Assembly: GCA_945910005.1 (NCBI GenBank)
Contig: OX246745.1
Span: 10,534,436 to 10,598,435, forward strand
DNA: 64,000 nt
Origin: Isoperla grammatica
Lineage: Eukaryota > Arthropoda > Insecta > Plecoptera > Perlodidae
Reading direction: 5' to 3'
Shown here in pieces: positions 35,061-46,910 of this stretch. Numbering within the stretch: the first letter of the stretch is position 1; every line of letters begins with the position of its first letter. The notes below the pieces were generated by a model. It had not been told where the DNA came from. It saw only the letters and a program-made list of their open reading frames with translations, and did not search any database. The translations under genes were made by a program, and so were the position numbers.

Positions 35061-35402
35061 CGAGGAGAGCGGGACACTTCGGTTCCCAGCGATGTCAAAT
35101 GCTACACATTAAAAATTGCAACAATAAAATGTAGATCACGCATAGACATGAGGAAACCCATTAAGAAATTGGGGAAATGTAGTGTGATCTACATACATCT
35201 TCTTGTTTTATTGCAATATAAATGTGTGTTGTTTTTTACTACAAAAGTGGGGGGTTTGGGGACAATAGTCCCACCAAGAAAAAATAAATAAACCTTCACA
35301 TTATATCAATACTATGATTGCAGTGAGTGGGTACTTTTAAATTACATGCTGCCGTATACTTTTACAAAAATTTGAGTTTTTGGTGTGTCCCGCTGTCCTC
35401 TA
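35061..35402. mobile_element. 342-bp palindromic element with AGCGGGACA ends
   Basis: The left CGAGGAGAGCGGGACAC pairs with the right GTGTCCCGCTGTCCTCTAG (inverted, about 2 mismatches). Inside, ATGTAGATCAC / GTGATCTACAT and TTGCAA / TTGCAA form further inverted pairs. The target duplication is unclear. Confidence 0.6.
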
Positions 35403-35610
35403 GATGTACCCATTGTTGAAATATGTTATTTCATTTACACCTAGAATAAAGACATATTTACGACTAAAAATAAGCTAGTATTCGCATGTTTGGTTTAGAG
35501 CGCCATCTTTGTTTTATGGCTAGGATCACCAATAGTAATCCCGAACACTTCTGAAATTTGGGCGAGAAGGGATGTGAGAGCCTGCGATTTTACAGGATCG
35601 GTATCCAGAA

Positions 35611-36183
35611 CAGTGGTTTCCAAACTTCGTACACATTTAACCCCCTGATTAGTCTGGGTGTAACCGTCTAACACCCCCTTCCACTTTAAAGTAAAACAAA
35701 GTAACAGTATACAACGTCTTTGTTTATTTGGTATGACGATATCAGAGCTCTGTATAGTTTGGTATGGTAGACAATAGTTTCAGCATGTCAGTTCTTTGTA
35801 TAGTGTTTATAGTGTTTACTGTTGTTGGAGGTAGAAATGTATTTTGTTTTGCGGAGTAATAATAAGGACATCTTTGACAAACGTAGACACTAATATATTG
35901 TATTTGTATTTATTGAAATTTACCCGTCCGAAAGCGGGAAAGCCAATGTAGGGCACAAATTGCCCTCTGTAACCATAGGCCTTTACAGGATTGGACTAAA
36001 CAATTAGAGTTAAATAAATATTAACTAATAACATAAAGTGTCAAAAAGGGTTTCAAATCGTAAGAACATACTAAAAGGTTCCAAAAACAAAAAACACTAA
36101 TATAACTACATTTTGAGTTATGCTGTAATATTTCACGTGAACAATCATAGCTACCCCTATAGAGGTATGGTTTGAGAACCAGT
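35611..36183. mobile_element. Degenerate hAT-like element
   Basis: CAGTGGTTTCCAAACTTCG at the left and GGTTTGAGAACCAGTT at the right match the CAGNGGTTCTCAAACT-type hAT terminus, in inverted orientation. No intact 8-bp duplication or reading frame remains, so the copy is old. Confidence 0.5.
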
Positions 36184-36589
36184 TATTGGACTGGGCACAT
36201 AACCCGTCAACTGACAATCTAGGGAACGATCACTCCAAACTTCATTCAAAAAGCTCTGGTTTCAATAGAATTCGATTTCAGTTTTATACATATTTAAGCA
36301 ACACGACTGTTTACTTTATTTCAAACAGAGATAACATTTCAGACCGTATAACATATTTCTGTTGGGAGGATCTGGTGCGGTACTGATACATGCTTTTACG
36401 AGGTTTAAAATGCTATGGGTTACATATTTTCCGCTGGGAATTGTTTTTGCATAGAGAAAAGTGAAAAGCAGGCTCCACTAATGTACGGACATGGGGATAA
36501 AAAGCTGCTAGTCTATTTGCTCTTTGGATATATACTCTGGCCCTTCACTGTAGCTTCTCGCAGGCAACTGTCTCGCATGGGAGTTGTTC

Positions 36590-36670
36590 AGTCCATTTGC
36601 GGTCAGGCTAAGCGAGTCGACGCGTCAGAAATAAGCCGGCAGGCAATTCAATCCCAGTCGCAAAGGGAGA
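36590..36670 (+). repeat. tRNA-derived SINE head (degenerate)
   Basis: GGTCAGGCTAAGCGAG (A-box-like) is followed at about 40 bp by GGCAATTCAATCCCAGTCGC (T-arm-like). Confidence 0.4.
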
Positions 36671-36880
36671 ATCTGGCACCTTTCGTTCGGGGCGTTGGAT
36701 TAAATGTCGAAATATAAGTGAGTGGTCAAGTTTTGTATTATACTTAGATATACCCCTGCAATGACCACAGTAAATAACATGAGCACAAGAACACGGCAGA
36801 ATATAATCACACGGTATAGAAACATGCAAGATTTTAAAATGGCCGTCTATAAAATATGAAGCTTGTGTTTTACGCAATGT

Positions 36881-36903
36881 AAAAAAAAAAAAAAAAAAAA
36901 AAA
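36881..36903. repeat. 23-base poly-A run
   Basis: An uninterrupted A tract. It may be a retroposon tail, but no recognisable body precedes it. Confidence 0.9.
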
Positions 36904-37184
36904 CGCGTACAGCATGAGTGACTGAAAATTACGTTCACAGCACAAGCGAAGAGGAGTAATGCGTAGCGTAAAAACACAAGACGAAAAGCGAAAGGCTTAG
37001 ATGAAGAGTTGAGTCACATCATCACATGTTGGATGTTAGGCTGATGTTTGTTTCGCGCGTTCCTCTTGGCAAACTTGGGCAGAGAAACGTCAATACAATC
37101 AAAAGCGATGCGACCGGATAGAAAGTATTATTTATCTCCTGCATATTTGCATGTTTCCCGTTAGGGGTTGGTGGTGATACTGTG

Positions 37185-37187
<3 letters not shown>

Positions 37188-37253
<66 letters not shown>

Positions 37254-37453
37254 TCCTACACACAGGCAGACGCACACGCACACGCACACGCACACGCACA
37301 CGCACACGCACACGCACACGCACACGCACACGCACACGCACACGCACACGCACACGCACACGCACACGCACACGCACACGCACACGCACACGCACACGCA
37401 CACGCACACGCACACGCACACGCACACGCACACGCACACGCACACGCACACGC
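37188..37453. repeat. (CA)n then (CACACG)n compound microsatellite
   Basis: About 66 bp of CA is followed, after a 15-bp interruption, by about 185 bp of perfect ACACGC hexamers. The alternating purine-pyrimidine order on both parts favours Z-DNA. Long frames of VRVRV or HAHAH are artefacts. Confidence 0.98.
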
Positions 37454-37635
37454 ATATTTAACTAGGCATTACAAAATGGCAGGAGCCTTCAAAACCTAAC
37501 AAGATCTTGTTAGTCACACTTATAAATCTCGTGATAATTAAATGTGTTATTATGGAAGGTAGTTACAGATTAACAAGAGTTTCATACACTTCTCTCTGTT
37601 CAGTTCAGGTGTAGTGTATAGCACGCTTCACTCAC

Positions 37636-37741
37636 CTGGAGGTTTACGGACACGGGCGTTACTAACCGGATTAACTATGCTCGAGCAATGCAGGTAATCG
37701 CCCATTTGTTCTCGGTAGCCACGCAGATAAATATTAACGCT
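37636..37741 (-). CDS. Internal exon candidate, 106 nt
   Basis: On the minus strand a pyrimidine-rich stretch (tctctcatcctctcgctttg) leads to the acceptor AATAG. The segment ends at the strong donor CTCCAG/GTGAGT. Only one of the three frames is open. It encodes 35 residues containing IYLRGYREQMGDYLHC, then IVNPVSNARVRKPP, and ends one base into a Gly codon. The second exon-like segment upstream (38154-38233) ends in phase 0 and would join in frame. The GDYLHC stretch is vaguely like the D-x-G-x-Y-x-C end of an Ig domain, but this is not enough for an assignment. Confidence 0.4.
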
Positions 37742-38153
37742 CTATTATCATCAAAGCGAGAGGATGAGAGATAAATATAAAGCGATAAAGTAAGCCAAAG
37801 CAAGTGCAAGTGCTATTTTATTAACGAAACTACGCACTTGAAGACGATTTTTTGTTCCCTTCACATCATGAAGTGAAATCGTTTCAGCTAGTCAGAAATA
37901 AATCAAGATAACTTCTTGCCAGTGTAATAGATACCTTTCCCTGGTCTAATATATTGAAATTGGTATTGGGGGCAATTTTTCGAATTCTGAGATAGTTTAG
38001 GGGAAATCGATATCTTTGGCAGGCACAAAGTACACATGGGAAAATGCCTTTACACTCTTTCATCGTTTAATACGTCAACTATAATTATATCTATTTTCAT
38101 TTTCTTGTCAGCAATGTTATAATATATTTTGTACAGTGATATCTATTCCTCAC

Positions 38154-38233
38154 CTTCCACACATACGTTTGGCTCAGTTTAGTTCTATCGCTATATTCAA
38201 CTATAATTTTGGGCGTGGAAACATGAAAATCAA
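38154..38233 (-). CDS. Internal exon candidate, 80 nt
   Basis: The donor TGGAAG/GTGAGG at 38153 closes an open frame of 26 codons (VSTPKIIVEYSDRTKL, then SQTYVWK). A branch-point-like TACTAAT and the acceptor GGTAG precede it, although the pyrimidine tract is weak. It ends in phase 0, matching the start phase of the exon candidate at 37636-37741 downstream on this strand. Together they would encode about 61 residues of one unidentified protein. Confidence 0.3.
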
Positions 38234-39380
38234 CTACCAATTAGTATAATCGATGAATGAGACGATTTACTTAAACATAAGTTAAATAATTTTTATTTTA
38301 TTTCAAAATGAATCCATAAGATATATATTATTTCAACCAGACTAAATAATCGTATGCGAAAAGATAGCCATGTAATTTTTGTTTTAAAGTAGCTAAGCGA
38401 GCTAAACCGTATAGGTGTATTCACATTGAAACTTACAGCATCCACATTGTTAAAAAAAGAAACAATATTATGTTTGGTAATGATTACGTAATAAACAATG
38501 ATTTGTGATTATTTTCTTTGTTGTAATAGGATTTAAATACAAACGCTGTTCATTAATTTTTTTTGCCAACATTAATCCAGTATTTCTGTTATCTTCTCAA
38601 ATGTCTGAACTGATCATAAATCGATAAAGCGTTATCGATTTTCTACAAAATGGTCAGACCAGGACGCCAGAATGACATTAGTCAATTCAATCAACTTGCC
38701 ATTTATTGTGTCGCCTGGATAATGTAAACACATCCCTGACCTTCCATTACAAACTTCTTTTCACTCCCTTCTAGAGTAAGTAAACACATTTAAAACTTGC
38801 AAATGAAAGAGTATTCTATCCTATGGGACGCTTATTCAAGTTTTAACTAAACAAGTTCATTTGCGCAACGTTATTTATTTCTTAAGCGAATGGTTGGATT
38901 AATGCAGGGTGTATTTAAAAGTGACACATTAATATTCTCGTAGCGCAGGATGGGAGTTCACATTTACAAGTCTAAAAAGCATAGAGGATGAACCCTAACC
39001 ATTGATTTAACCGTCTCTGGAGATAAAGCTGCTCTTTTGAAAATGTTCCAGAGACGCTTCCAATTAAGACAAATATTTTACTGAAATAAGAATAAAGAGC
39101 GAGATCAATGCACATTATACAACAACTCTGTCTCGTTAGAATAAATTCGGCCGCTTCGATCTCGAATGTAGGTCGCAATACCCAGTCAGTCAGTCGTCTT
39201 CGCTCTCCATAATGCTTTAATACCATCACACGCTTGGTGCAGAAACAGTATTCGTTTCCCTCCTTCCCACTTCTACTTGTTTCTACTTTCCTACACCAGG
39301 GTCTTCTAAATTGAATTCCCAATGATTAAAAGGCAATCGTAGCACACAACCCTAGACACGGCTATTTATTTATCACTCAC

Positions 39381-39440
39381 AGGCAACCATGGTGCCCTGG
39401 CGCTAGAGCCAGAGGCCGATTCATCAACCCGACAGACAGT
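39381..39440 (-). CDS. 60-nt exon-like segment
   Basis: A pyrimidine tract (ccttctctcttgcgcgtatc) and ACTAG acceptor precede 60 nt that end at the donor TTGCCT/GTGAGTGAT. Two frames are open (one reads VDESASGSSARAPWLP), so the reading is ambiguous. Phase does not match the candidate at 38154-38233. It may be an alternative exon or chance. Confidence 0.22.
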
Positions 39441-40517
39441 CTAGTGATACGCGCAAGAGAGAAGGATGTGTTAAATTGCGCTAACAACACAACCTAGGAA
39501 ATACCTAAACCACATACTATCTCAGAGAGTTTGGCGGATATGGTGACGGGGTTCATATTTCAGTGCCGGGAAGGCCAGACCGCATACAGGCGGATCCCAC
39601 CTCGCCGAATCAATCAAATGGAATTGGAAGGAATAGAGAAACGAGTTAACTGCACCAATGTTACATTAACATGTGAGACACAAACTTGTGAGTGGTGAAA
39701 CCAATTTAACACCAATTCCATAAGGTTGTTTATTGCGTCAAGTTGCGGTGACATACGGAGAATATCATGTAGTATATCTAACATGCAATCCGCATGCTGG
39801 AGCACTTTATTCCCAATGTCTTCACACATATATCACGGAGTGTCGGGGAACGAGCTGCATATTGCGTCTCACACTGTAATGCGCATTCTACACCGTGGAA
39901 AACGTTATTCGTTCAGGGAGAATGTTTTGTTTACTTAAACAATACAAAGCACTGTGCAGAGTTGTGTAGCTTTTTGTAACATTAAAGCAATTTATTTGTC
40001 AATAACAACTATTTATGTAGCAGACGATTTCCTTGGGTAATTGATGATGTATTACCTCGATGTGCAGAAGCCCCGCTGTGATTTGTTAGTAAATGCAAAT
40101 GGGAAATATTGTTTTTCACGAAACGATTCAGGGATTAAAAAATAAAATAAAACATAGTTCTGGAATTACTTTCAACCCTTGTAGCTTTTGATTTTCGTGA
40201 AAAAAGTCCTGAGGGTTTTTGAAGCAAATACTGTTAATACTACTACTTTAAAGATCGCAGATCAATGAAAAGTATTACATACCAACCAACATCTACGTAT
40301 TAAATCAAAGACGGGTCTTGAGCAAAATCAATCCAATTCCTTTGAAAGATTGACAACAATAGAGTGTTGTAACACCCGGTGGATCACAGATCACATTCAC
40401 ATGGTGATGTCTTCTGACCTTACGCTGGGCGGAGATCCGCTTCCAGTCCCTTATGATCATGTTATTCACGTCGTATTAAATAAAATTAAGATAAGTCGAG
40501 GTTCCCGGATCCATATA

Positions 40518-40539
40518 CCCCCCCCCCCCCCCCCCCCCC
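40518..40539. repeat. 22-base poly-C run
   Basis: An uninterrupted C run followed by a CACCCTCCCACCC stretch. Confidence 0.95.
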
Positions 40540-40953
40540 ACCCTCCCACCCAACCGACGTTTCACCAGTCGTAACTCCGATCTTAACGGTGTCATATCCC
40601 GTCTCCTCACAAGTGGCCTACTAAAGTAAAGTCTCGGATCGACAGAAGGATTGACTGTATGCAGGGTGGACTCTGAAAAACTGGGGCATCTATTCTAAGG
40701 CGACAGGACCCGGATTGCACAACTTGGTGATTTACGTCGCTCAGGATTCGTTTATCTTGCTTTGCGTGATTCTTAAGTCGCTTTAGTCCACGCACGCGCG
40801 CACGCACACGTACACACACACATACATACACACATACACAATACACATGCACATGCACACATATATAATTGTGTTATTGAGAGTTATACTTATCCATATA
40901 GCTTGCGGAACTACCACTTTCGGCCTGTTAAGATTGCTTAAAAATGTGTGTAG

Positions 40954-41218
40954 ATTGTCCCAAATGTAAATGAAAGTCTGTCATCCTGTAGAGGATTTAG
41001 TGCTCTTTCTTATGAATGTTTCTTTGTTCCAATCAATATTTCCATTTTTCAGATGTTCCTAATTATACCTATTGTAATGTGATGTTGCTGGACACCTTCC
41101 ACACCTAATTAAGAAAATCTACAAAACGGAAATATGTATTGGAATAAAAAAAACATTCATAAGAAAGAGCTCTAAATTTTCTGTAGGATTATATATTTTG
41201 ATTTTCTTTTGGGACAAT
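40954..41218. mobile_element. 265-bp MITE with about 95-bp inverted arms
   Basis: ATTGTCCCAAATG at the left and the inverted right end ATTGTCCCAAAAG match. The long internal identity CTCTTTCTTATGAATGTTT is shared by both arms in opposite orientation. Arms diverge by about 20 percent, so the copy is not recent. It is foldback-type, non-coding. Confidence 0.8.
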
Positions 41219-41512
41219 TTAAAACCACTTTAAAGAAATTGTAACATACCAAAATTGAATGTTCTGCAAGGTATGTGAACATACAGCCTTAACAATATTA
41301 TGGAGTTCATTATTGAATGTCTTCCGCGTAACAAATCGACATCACTCACGTAAATATAGCTGGATAACAGGGCAGCGAACCCAAAATCATGTTTTTACTG
41401 TACCGAACTGAATCAAGAACTTTTTGAAGCGGCATGAATTGTTACGGAAACGAAAACCAATACATACATCTAGAATAAGAAGACGAATGCTTAAAAGATC
41501 CAGCCAGCCCCT

Positions 41513-41690
41513 CTGGGACCCGAACACAGATCTTCGGCTTGCCGGGCAAACACCCGAACTATACGTTGATTCGACCATGGATCTCGAAGAAGCGTGATAC
41601 GTAGAAAAGAGTGCAACACACACGCACACGCACACGCACACGCACACGCACACGCACACGCACACGCACACGCACACGCACACGCACACG
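41513..41690 (-). repeat. tRNA-derived SINE head next to (CACACG)n
   Basis: The minus strand has CCCGGCAAGCCGAAGATCTG followed by TGTTCGGGTCCC. The 61983 copy has CCCGGCAAGTGGGAGACCTG then GGTTCGATTCCC, so both come from one family. An (ACACGC)n array of about 73 bp follows at 41618-41690. Confidence 0.6.
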
Positions 41691-42787
41691 TCCTTTATCT
41701 GATCGTGTTTTACGGTAAAAATAAACATTGTGTTAGGGATGCCCTGGCATTAACTTAGCTGATAAAAGTGTAAGAATTATTCTTGGGGGGACGTTACTGT
41801 ATTTTACCGTGTTATCTACTATAGACCAGTATATTATGAAGTATATATGTGTAAGCTTATTTCACATTAATCGTCTATGGTACTGGCAGGTATAAGAGCA
41901 ATACTGCAGCCAGCAACTTCAACATTAAACTTCAACTATTGAAAATCTTGAACAGATGTTGGAATTACGTTAAAATCAATCCGACATTAGCAAGTGAACT
42001 TTATGTGTGTGAACACAAACTCGCGTTAGATCGCGAATTGTTACTAAGCACGAAACTTTCGTCTGTAAAACTGGAAAATTCACTGCTAAAACAGCTTTTT
42101 TTTTTTTTTTTTTAGAAATACTTTTCGTGATTGGTTTATCTATAGGGACACAAATCGATTGAATCGTTTCCATATTATGGGACTGCCATAAAAGTAAATT
42201 GACCCCGGCTTTAGTTACGGCTTGTTAAATAGAAGGGAGCGCCACGAGTCGAAGGTTATAGAAAGAACAGGAGATGGTTCTAGTCGCAGCTGACAAATCA
42301 AATGAAAATCCCATTCACAATGAGCTTCCCGTGTATTCATGCGTTCAGGGGTTACGACTGTTTTGTAGCTTCCTCAATAAGGCACATGCATAACTATACT
42401 ATCTTTCTCAAAGGAGATAAAGGAGCAATAATGGATGCCTCCTGGCCCTCCGCCCCGAGAGTTGAGGGGGGCTGCGGGAGGGGGGGACGTCTTGTTGAAC
42501 GCTTCACGAACAAGTATCGCTCGTGAACAGTTTCTACGGTGGCTCAAAGATTCATCAAGGAGTCTATACTCTTAGTGCGAACCAGACATCAATAGTCGCC
42601 TACTCGTGAAGTATGCGATACAAAACGATGGACACAAAACTTGTATGATTATTATTTGTCGACTATCGAAACCGACTACCGGCTGTCGAAACCAATCGTA
42701 CGTAAACCCACCTTTATTCGCGAGTTGTCAGTTTGATTCCAGCCACCGTCAATCGTAACTGGTTTTCTTCTCCGATGTTTTCCTCAG

Positions 42788-42945
42788 CCAAGGCAAATAC
42801 TGGTACTGGTATTGAATCCTACCGAGGAGCAATGTTGCTCGTACCTCCAACTCACACGAACGATGCACCAACTAGAACGGAAGACGGAAGTTTTATGCAA
42901 CTCCCGATCCTCCAGACTCCTCCATTTAAAGTTGCAGCATCTTGA
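42788..42945 (+). CDS. Terminal exon candidate, 52 codons
   Basis: A good pyrimidine tract (ttttcttctccgatgttttc) and CTCAG acceptor precede an open frame ending in TGA at 42945. It encodes AKANTGTGIESYRGAMLL, then VPPTHTNDAPTRTEDG and LPILQTPPFKVAAS. It is Thr/Pro-rich and its composition is more protein-like than the flanks. Upstream exons are not identified and the family is not recognised. Confidence 0.35.
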
Positions 42946-43517
42946 ATAGGAATGGAAGTTACTTAGCTCTTGACTTAATTGGCCCGGCCACCATTAGCTT
43001 CTGCGGAGAGCCTGTTATTCTCATAAGCCTGATTTGGATTGTAAGGCTGGCTTCACGTCTCGGAATCTACTTGAGTGTAATTAACGTCACCAATACGAGC
43101 AAGGTATGACGTCGCATCATCTTAAGTGGCAGCCATTATTCAAGGGAGCCATTTTGTTTTTAACGCAACTCGAGGGAAACTTGAAGATATAGTATACAAC
43201 GTTTATGTATATAGACGGTAAATGCATACTTGCAAATTTTTATTCGGTTGAACACTGGAGATAGTTTTCTTTTGTTTCCATCTGATTCAAATTTCACAGA
43301 AAGTTTTTTTTTGTTTAGAATTTTTACATTTTTATTTTGAACACACGAATTTATTCGGAAATATGCCGTAGGTCTATATTGCGCTAACAAACGTTAGTTA
43401 ACTTCTTGTATTGCGTGTTAACTTAAAAATGTAGTTGTTCTGCTTAGCACTCGTCGGGTACGTAAAGCGACTACCGCATCTTAAAACAACGGGTTATATT
43501 GTGAATTGCCGAAACTA

Positions 43518-43585
43518 AAAACAACCCGAATGGGAATCGAACCCAGATCTGACAATCTGCCATCTGCCACCTACAAGATTGATTC
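43518..43585 (-). repeat. tRNA-derived SINE head
   Basis: The minus strand reads AGATCTGGGTTCGATTCCCA, then TTCGGGTTGTTTTTAGTTTC. The B box and the following body match the copy at 61983-62050 (CAGTCGGGGTTGG then TTTAATTTC). Confidence 0.6.
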
Positions 43586-43989
43586 TTGAATAAATACGTA
43601 CTTGAAGATGATTTATGTTTCAGATGATAATGCAATAAAATGTCTGGAGAGTGTATACAACTAACTTATATCTGCTGGGCTTGGGGTCAGTTTGAGTGGT
43701 TTTCAAACCGCTAGTGACGTCACTGTATTGGTATTGACTTCACTGTTCACTCCTGGACAAGGCGCTATACAAGGAACTGTTGGCTACAGACTGACTATGG
43801 GTGTAGGACTGTGGGGTACTAGTCCGATCCAGTATAGAGCCAGTTAACAGTAGGAGTATTTTATGTAAGTGCATTTACCAGATACCCTTCACGCTACATG
43901 ATCGAGGAAACAACATTGCGAGTTCAAGTGTATCAACCAACGCCTTTAATAATAGTTATTCTATTTGAAACTGTAGTGGATGATTCGTG

Positions 43990-44060
43990 AATTCCACTTA
44001 TCCATTTACCGTGCGGGATTCGAACACACGTCTTTTGATTCTATTATGTAGCTTGGACTA
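43990..44060 (-). repeat. tRNA-derived SINE head
   Basis: The minus strand has GTGTGTTCGAATCCCGCAC (B box) with a loose A-box upstream. It resembles the copy at 9700. Confidence 0.45.
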
Positions 44061-44437
44061 TAGCACACAAACCAAAGACCAAAGACGTTGAAAGTGTTAT
44101 TTCTGATGAGCAAGATGCTCAAGGAAGCTGTAGCAATGATTGCAAATAGAAGGACGCTTGATGCTCCGCTTGAGTGAATCAGAAATACGTTATCCGCTTA
44201 CCTTGCTTTCCTCATTTTATCTGAATAGTTAACATTGCTTAAATGCTCTAATTCCGAACATTACATTAATTATTTTGACTACAGAGCATCAAAAGCTATG
44301 CAATGAATAGATTCGTAGCATAACGTCTATATTCTCCCAAAATATAAGTTTAGGTTTCGTTCTTCGCAAGAAATCGTATACCATCGCCTTTTGTGTTGTT
44401 ATCTTATCCGCATCGTGCAAAAAAGGGTACCCGTAAA

Positions 44438-44606
44438 GTCGACCTGCAGAAACTCGACAGTAGATAACCCCTAACACGTGTATTGATAGCGCGTTATCTT
44501 ATCGCCTTTACCGCCAAAGGTATCGCGCCTACTGTTGGAGTTTCTGCACCAGAGATAGATAGCGGCTTCTATTTACTTCCGTGTTGATGAGTTTCTGCAG
44601 GTCGAC
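44438..44606. mobile_element. 169-bp element with perfect 18-bp inverted termini
   Basis: GTCGACCTGCAGAAACTC at 44438-44455 is repeated exactly, inverted, at 44589-44606. A third partial copy (GGAGTTTCTGCACC) lies inside. No target duplication is evident. Confidence 0.75.
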
Positions 44607-45618
44607 ATTCTGCGTTCCCTGCAAAAAATTATTAACAACAAGATGTGTTCCTAGTTTAGAGGTTGTATATACATCATTGTAAATCACAGCCTAAGACTCT
44701 GCAGATACTGAAAGCAGTTGAGCGGGGCTTCGTGGATCCTTGGAGAGCGACATCCACTGCAAATCCAATATGTTCGGTTTAGTTTATGTCCATCCGGCTC
44801 ACATTTGTTAAACATCGCGGGTTTATTTGCGGATATCGAGCTGTGTTTAGTGGTTTTCTCCCCCTGCTGCAGCGATCTTAGCCGGGCACAACGTCGTCGC
44901 ATAAAACATTATAACAACGAAGACCCCTGGCAGCATTTATTACCGAAACTTATCTCTGAATTACTACCGTAGCGGTTTTTTCTGCAGCTCTAAGAAGTTT
45001 CTTGAAATTCATCACAAAATGTAATACATGAGATTATCCTGATGGTTTTAGCAGACTACTTTTGTTTTCAAGTAGCGTTCCACTTGAGAAGACGCAGAAT
45101 TAGAGGGAAGTTTGATTGCGGGCGGCATTGCCCCATTAGGGGGAGAGAGATGAGCGAACGAGGAAAGAACAGGGAGAAGAGGCCAAAAATGGATTATGAC
45201 AAATGGTCGGCGGAGAGAGACAATGTGTTTATGTAGGAACTTGTGCTCAACTTTTCCTCTCAACTTTCTCGGTTCCGTCTTTTAAAGGTATGTATTAAGA
45301 ATGGAGGGGAGGGGGAAATGAAACATAAGGTTGGATTATCGATATCACGGGGATAATTTCGGTATCGTTATCGATATTACCGAAAAAATCCCATTTGAAA
45401 TTCCCCCCTTCCCCCACCACTGGAACGGTGGAGGGCATTGTAATGTGTAACGACATACGAGGAAAAAAACTTAAAAGATTTCAAGTTTATAATAAAGATT
45501 AACTTGAAATTCTGTTACAATTTAATCACAATCGATTGCAGCATGTCTAGTTTTCTGAAACAATGGACAATAATACCAAAGTTAGGGTGACCCGCAGCAG
45601 TGACAATGTAGCACAGTC

Positions 45619-45672
45619 TTGTATTGTATTGTATTGTATTCTATTGTATTGTATTGTAATGTATTGTATTGT
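45619..45672. repeat. (TATTG)n pentanucleotide repeat
   Basis: About 10 imperfect units directly upstream of the 614-bp tandem duplication. Confidence 0.9.
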
Positions 45673-46065
45673 GATAAGCTCGTACATGCGCAGTTGATTG
45701 TGCTGACGGGACGGGAGGGAGCTGGGAGCGAGTTCTTACTGTCGCCATTCCCTGATGACGGCGGAGTGGGTTGCGAGTTGAATGCGATCAGCTGGGCAAC
45801 GATTTCTGCGCGGCAAATTCAAATGTTGAAATTAAAATCAGGAAAAATAAAATATTATTTTTTATTATTTTTCGATATTTTGATATGTATACATGTCGAT
45901 ATATTTCCCCATACCTTGTTTATATATGCTTACAAGAAGTTTGACAGAAATATATATATATGTTGAGACGTAAATTTTCTTAGACAAACTGAGATGTTGG
46001 AGGGGGTTTTTGGGTATTAGTCCACGTTTTGTGAGGAGGTTGTTTTTTTACATACCTTCTTTCAC

Positions 46066-46227
46066 AACGTTTCGCCGACAAATGTTGCGGCATCATCAGG
46101 TGACAGGTCCGGGTCGCGTGTGTTGTCGTCGCGAACGCCTCGAGTCGAGCCCAGGCGTTCGCGACGACAACACACGCGACCCGGACCTGTCACCTGATGA
46201 TGCCGCAACATTTGTCGGCGAAACGTT
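46066..46227. ncRNA. Paired hammerhead-ribozyme-like cores, unit 1
   Basis: Plus strand 46194-46227: helix-I strand TCAC, core CTGATGA, helix II GCCG/CGGC with a 10-nt loop, then GAAA followed by CGTT and GTGA, which pairs with TCAC. ACGT is self-complementary, so helix III would form between two molecules, as in dimeric type-I hammerheads of Penelope-like elements. The mirror copy is at 46066-46099 on the minus strand. Departure from consensus: one extra T sits between CTGATGA and helix II. Catalysis is inferred, not shown. Confidence 0.45.
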
Positions 46228-46679
46228 GTGAAAGAAGGTATGTAAAAAAACAACCTCCTCACAAAACGTGGACTAATACCCAAAAACCCCCTCCAACATA
46301 TATATATATGATTGTGCTGACGGGACGGGAGGGAGCTGGGAGCGAGTTCTTACTGTCGCCATTCCCTGATGACGGCGGAGTGGGTTGCGAGTTGAATGCG
46401 ATCAGCTGGGCAACGATTTCTGCGCGGCAAATTCAAATGTTGAAATTAAAATCAGGAAAAATAAAATATTATTTTTTATTATTTTTCGATATTTTGATAT
46501 GTATACATGTCGATATATTTCCCCATACCTTGTTTATATATGCTTACAAGAAGTTTGACAGAAATATATATATATGTTGAGACGTAAATTTTCTTAGACA
46601 AACTGAGATGTTGGAGGGGGTTTTTGGGTATTAGTCCACGTTTTGTGAGGAGGTTGTTTTTTTACATACCTTCTTTCAC

Positions 46680-46841
46680 AACGTTTCGCCGACAAATGTT
46701 GCGGCATCATCAGGTGACAGGTCCGGGTCGCGTGTGTTGTCGTCGCGAACGCCTCGAGTCGAGCCCAGGCGTTCGCGACGACAACACACGCGACCCGGAC
46801 CTGTCACCTGATGATGCCGCAACATTTGTCGGCGAAACGTT
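46680..46841. ncRNA. Paired hammerhead-ribozyme-like cores, unit 2
   Basis: The same structure as unit 1 shifted by 614 bp: plus-strand core 46808-46841, minus-strand core 46680-46713. Tandem arrangement of such cores is what would release unit-length RNA if they are active. Confidence 0.45.
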
Positions 46842-46907
46842 GTGAAAGAAGGTATGTAAAAAAACAACCTCCTCACAAAACGTGGACTAATACCCAAAAA
46901 CCCCCTC

Positions 46908-46910
<3 letters not shown>

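Noticed and set aside
37132..37499. Long VRVRV, CVCVC and HAHAH reading frames
   Set aside because: Pure translation of (CA)n and (CACACG)n microsatellite in several frames.
38972..39322. 116-codon minus-strand frame
   Set aside because: The longest non-repeat frame, but it has no domain, no start context and no splice signals. It is within chance for 64 kb of sequence.
39614..39829. Minus-strand 71-codon frame with helical look (CMLDILHDILRMSPQ)
   Set aside because: No acceptor or donor, an in-frame stop lies just upstream, and the opposite strand is equally open.
44684..44972. Overlapping frames of 72 and 84 codons, one with a C-x2-C pattern
   Set aside because: Both strands are open over the same stretch, the zinc-finger spacing is incomplete, and no splice signals support either.
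45042..45263. Basic 64-codon frame (RRRRIRGKFDCG) and its antisense frame
   Set aside because: No splice or domain support. Possibly a 5' untranslated exon, but nothing decides it.
46010..46897. Four mirrored 73-codon frames (GISPRFVRRL type)
   Set aside because: They are the two arms of the inverted repeat read on opposite strands, duplicated at 614 bp.
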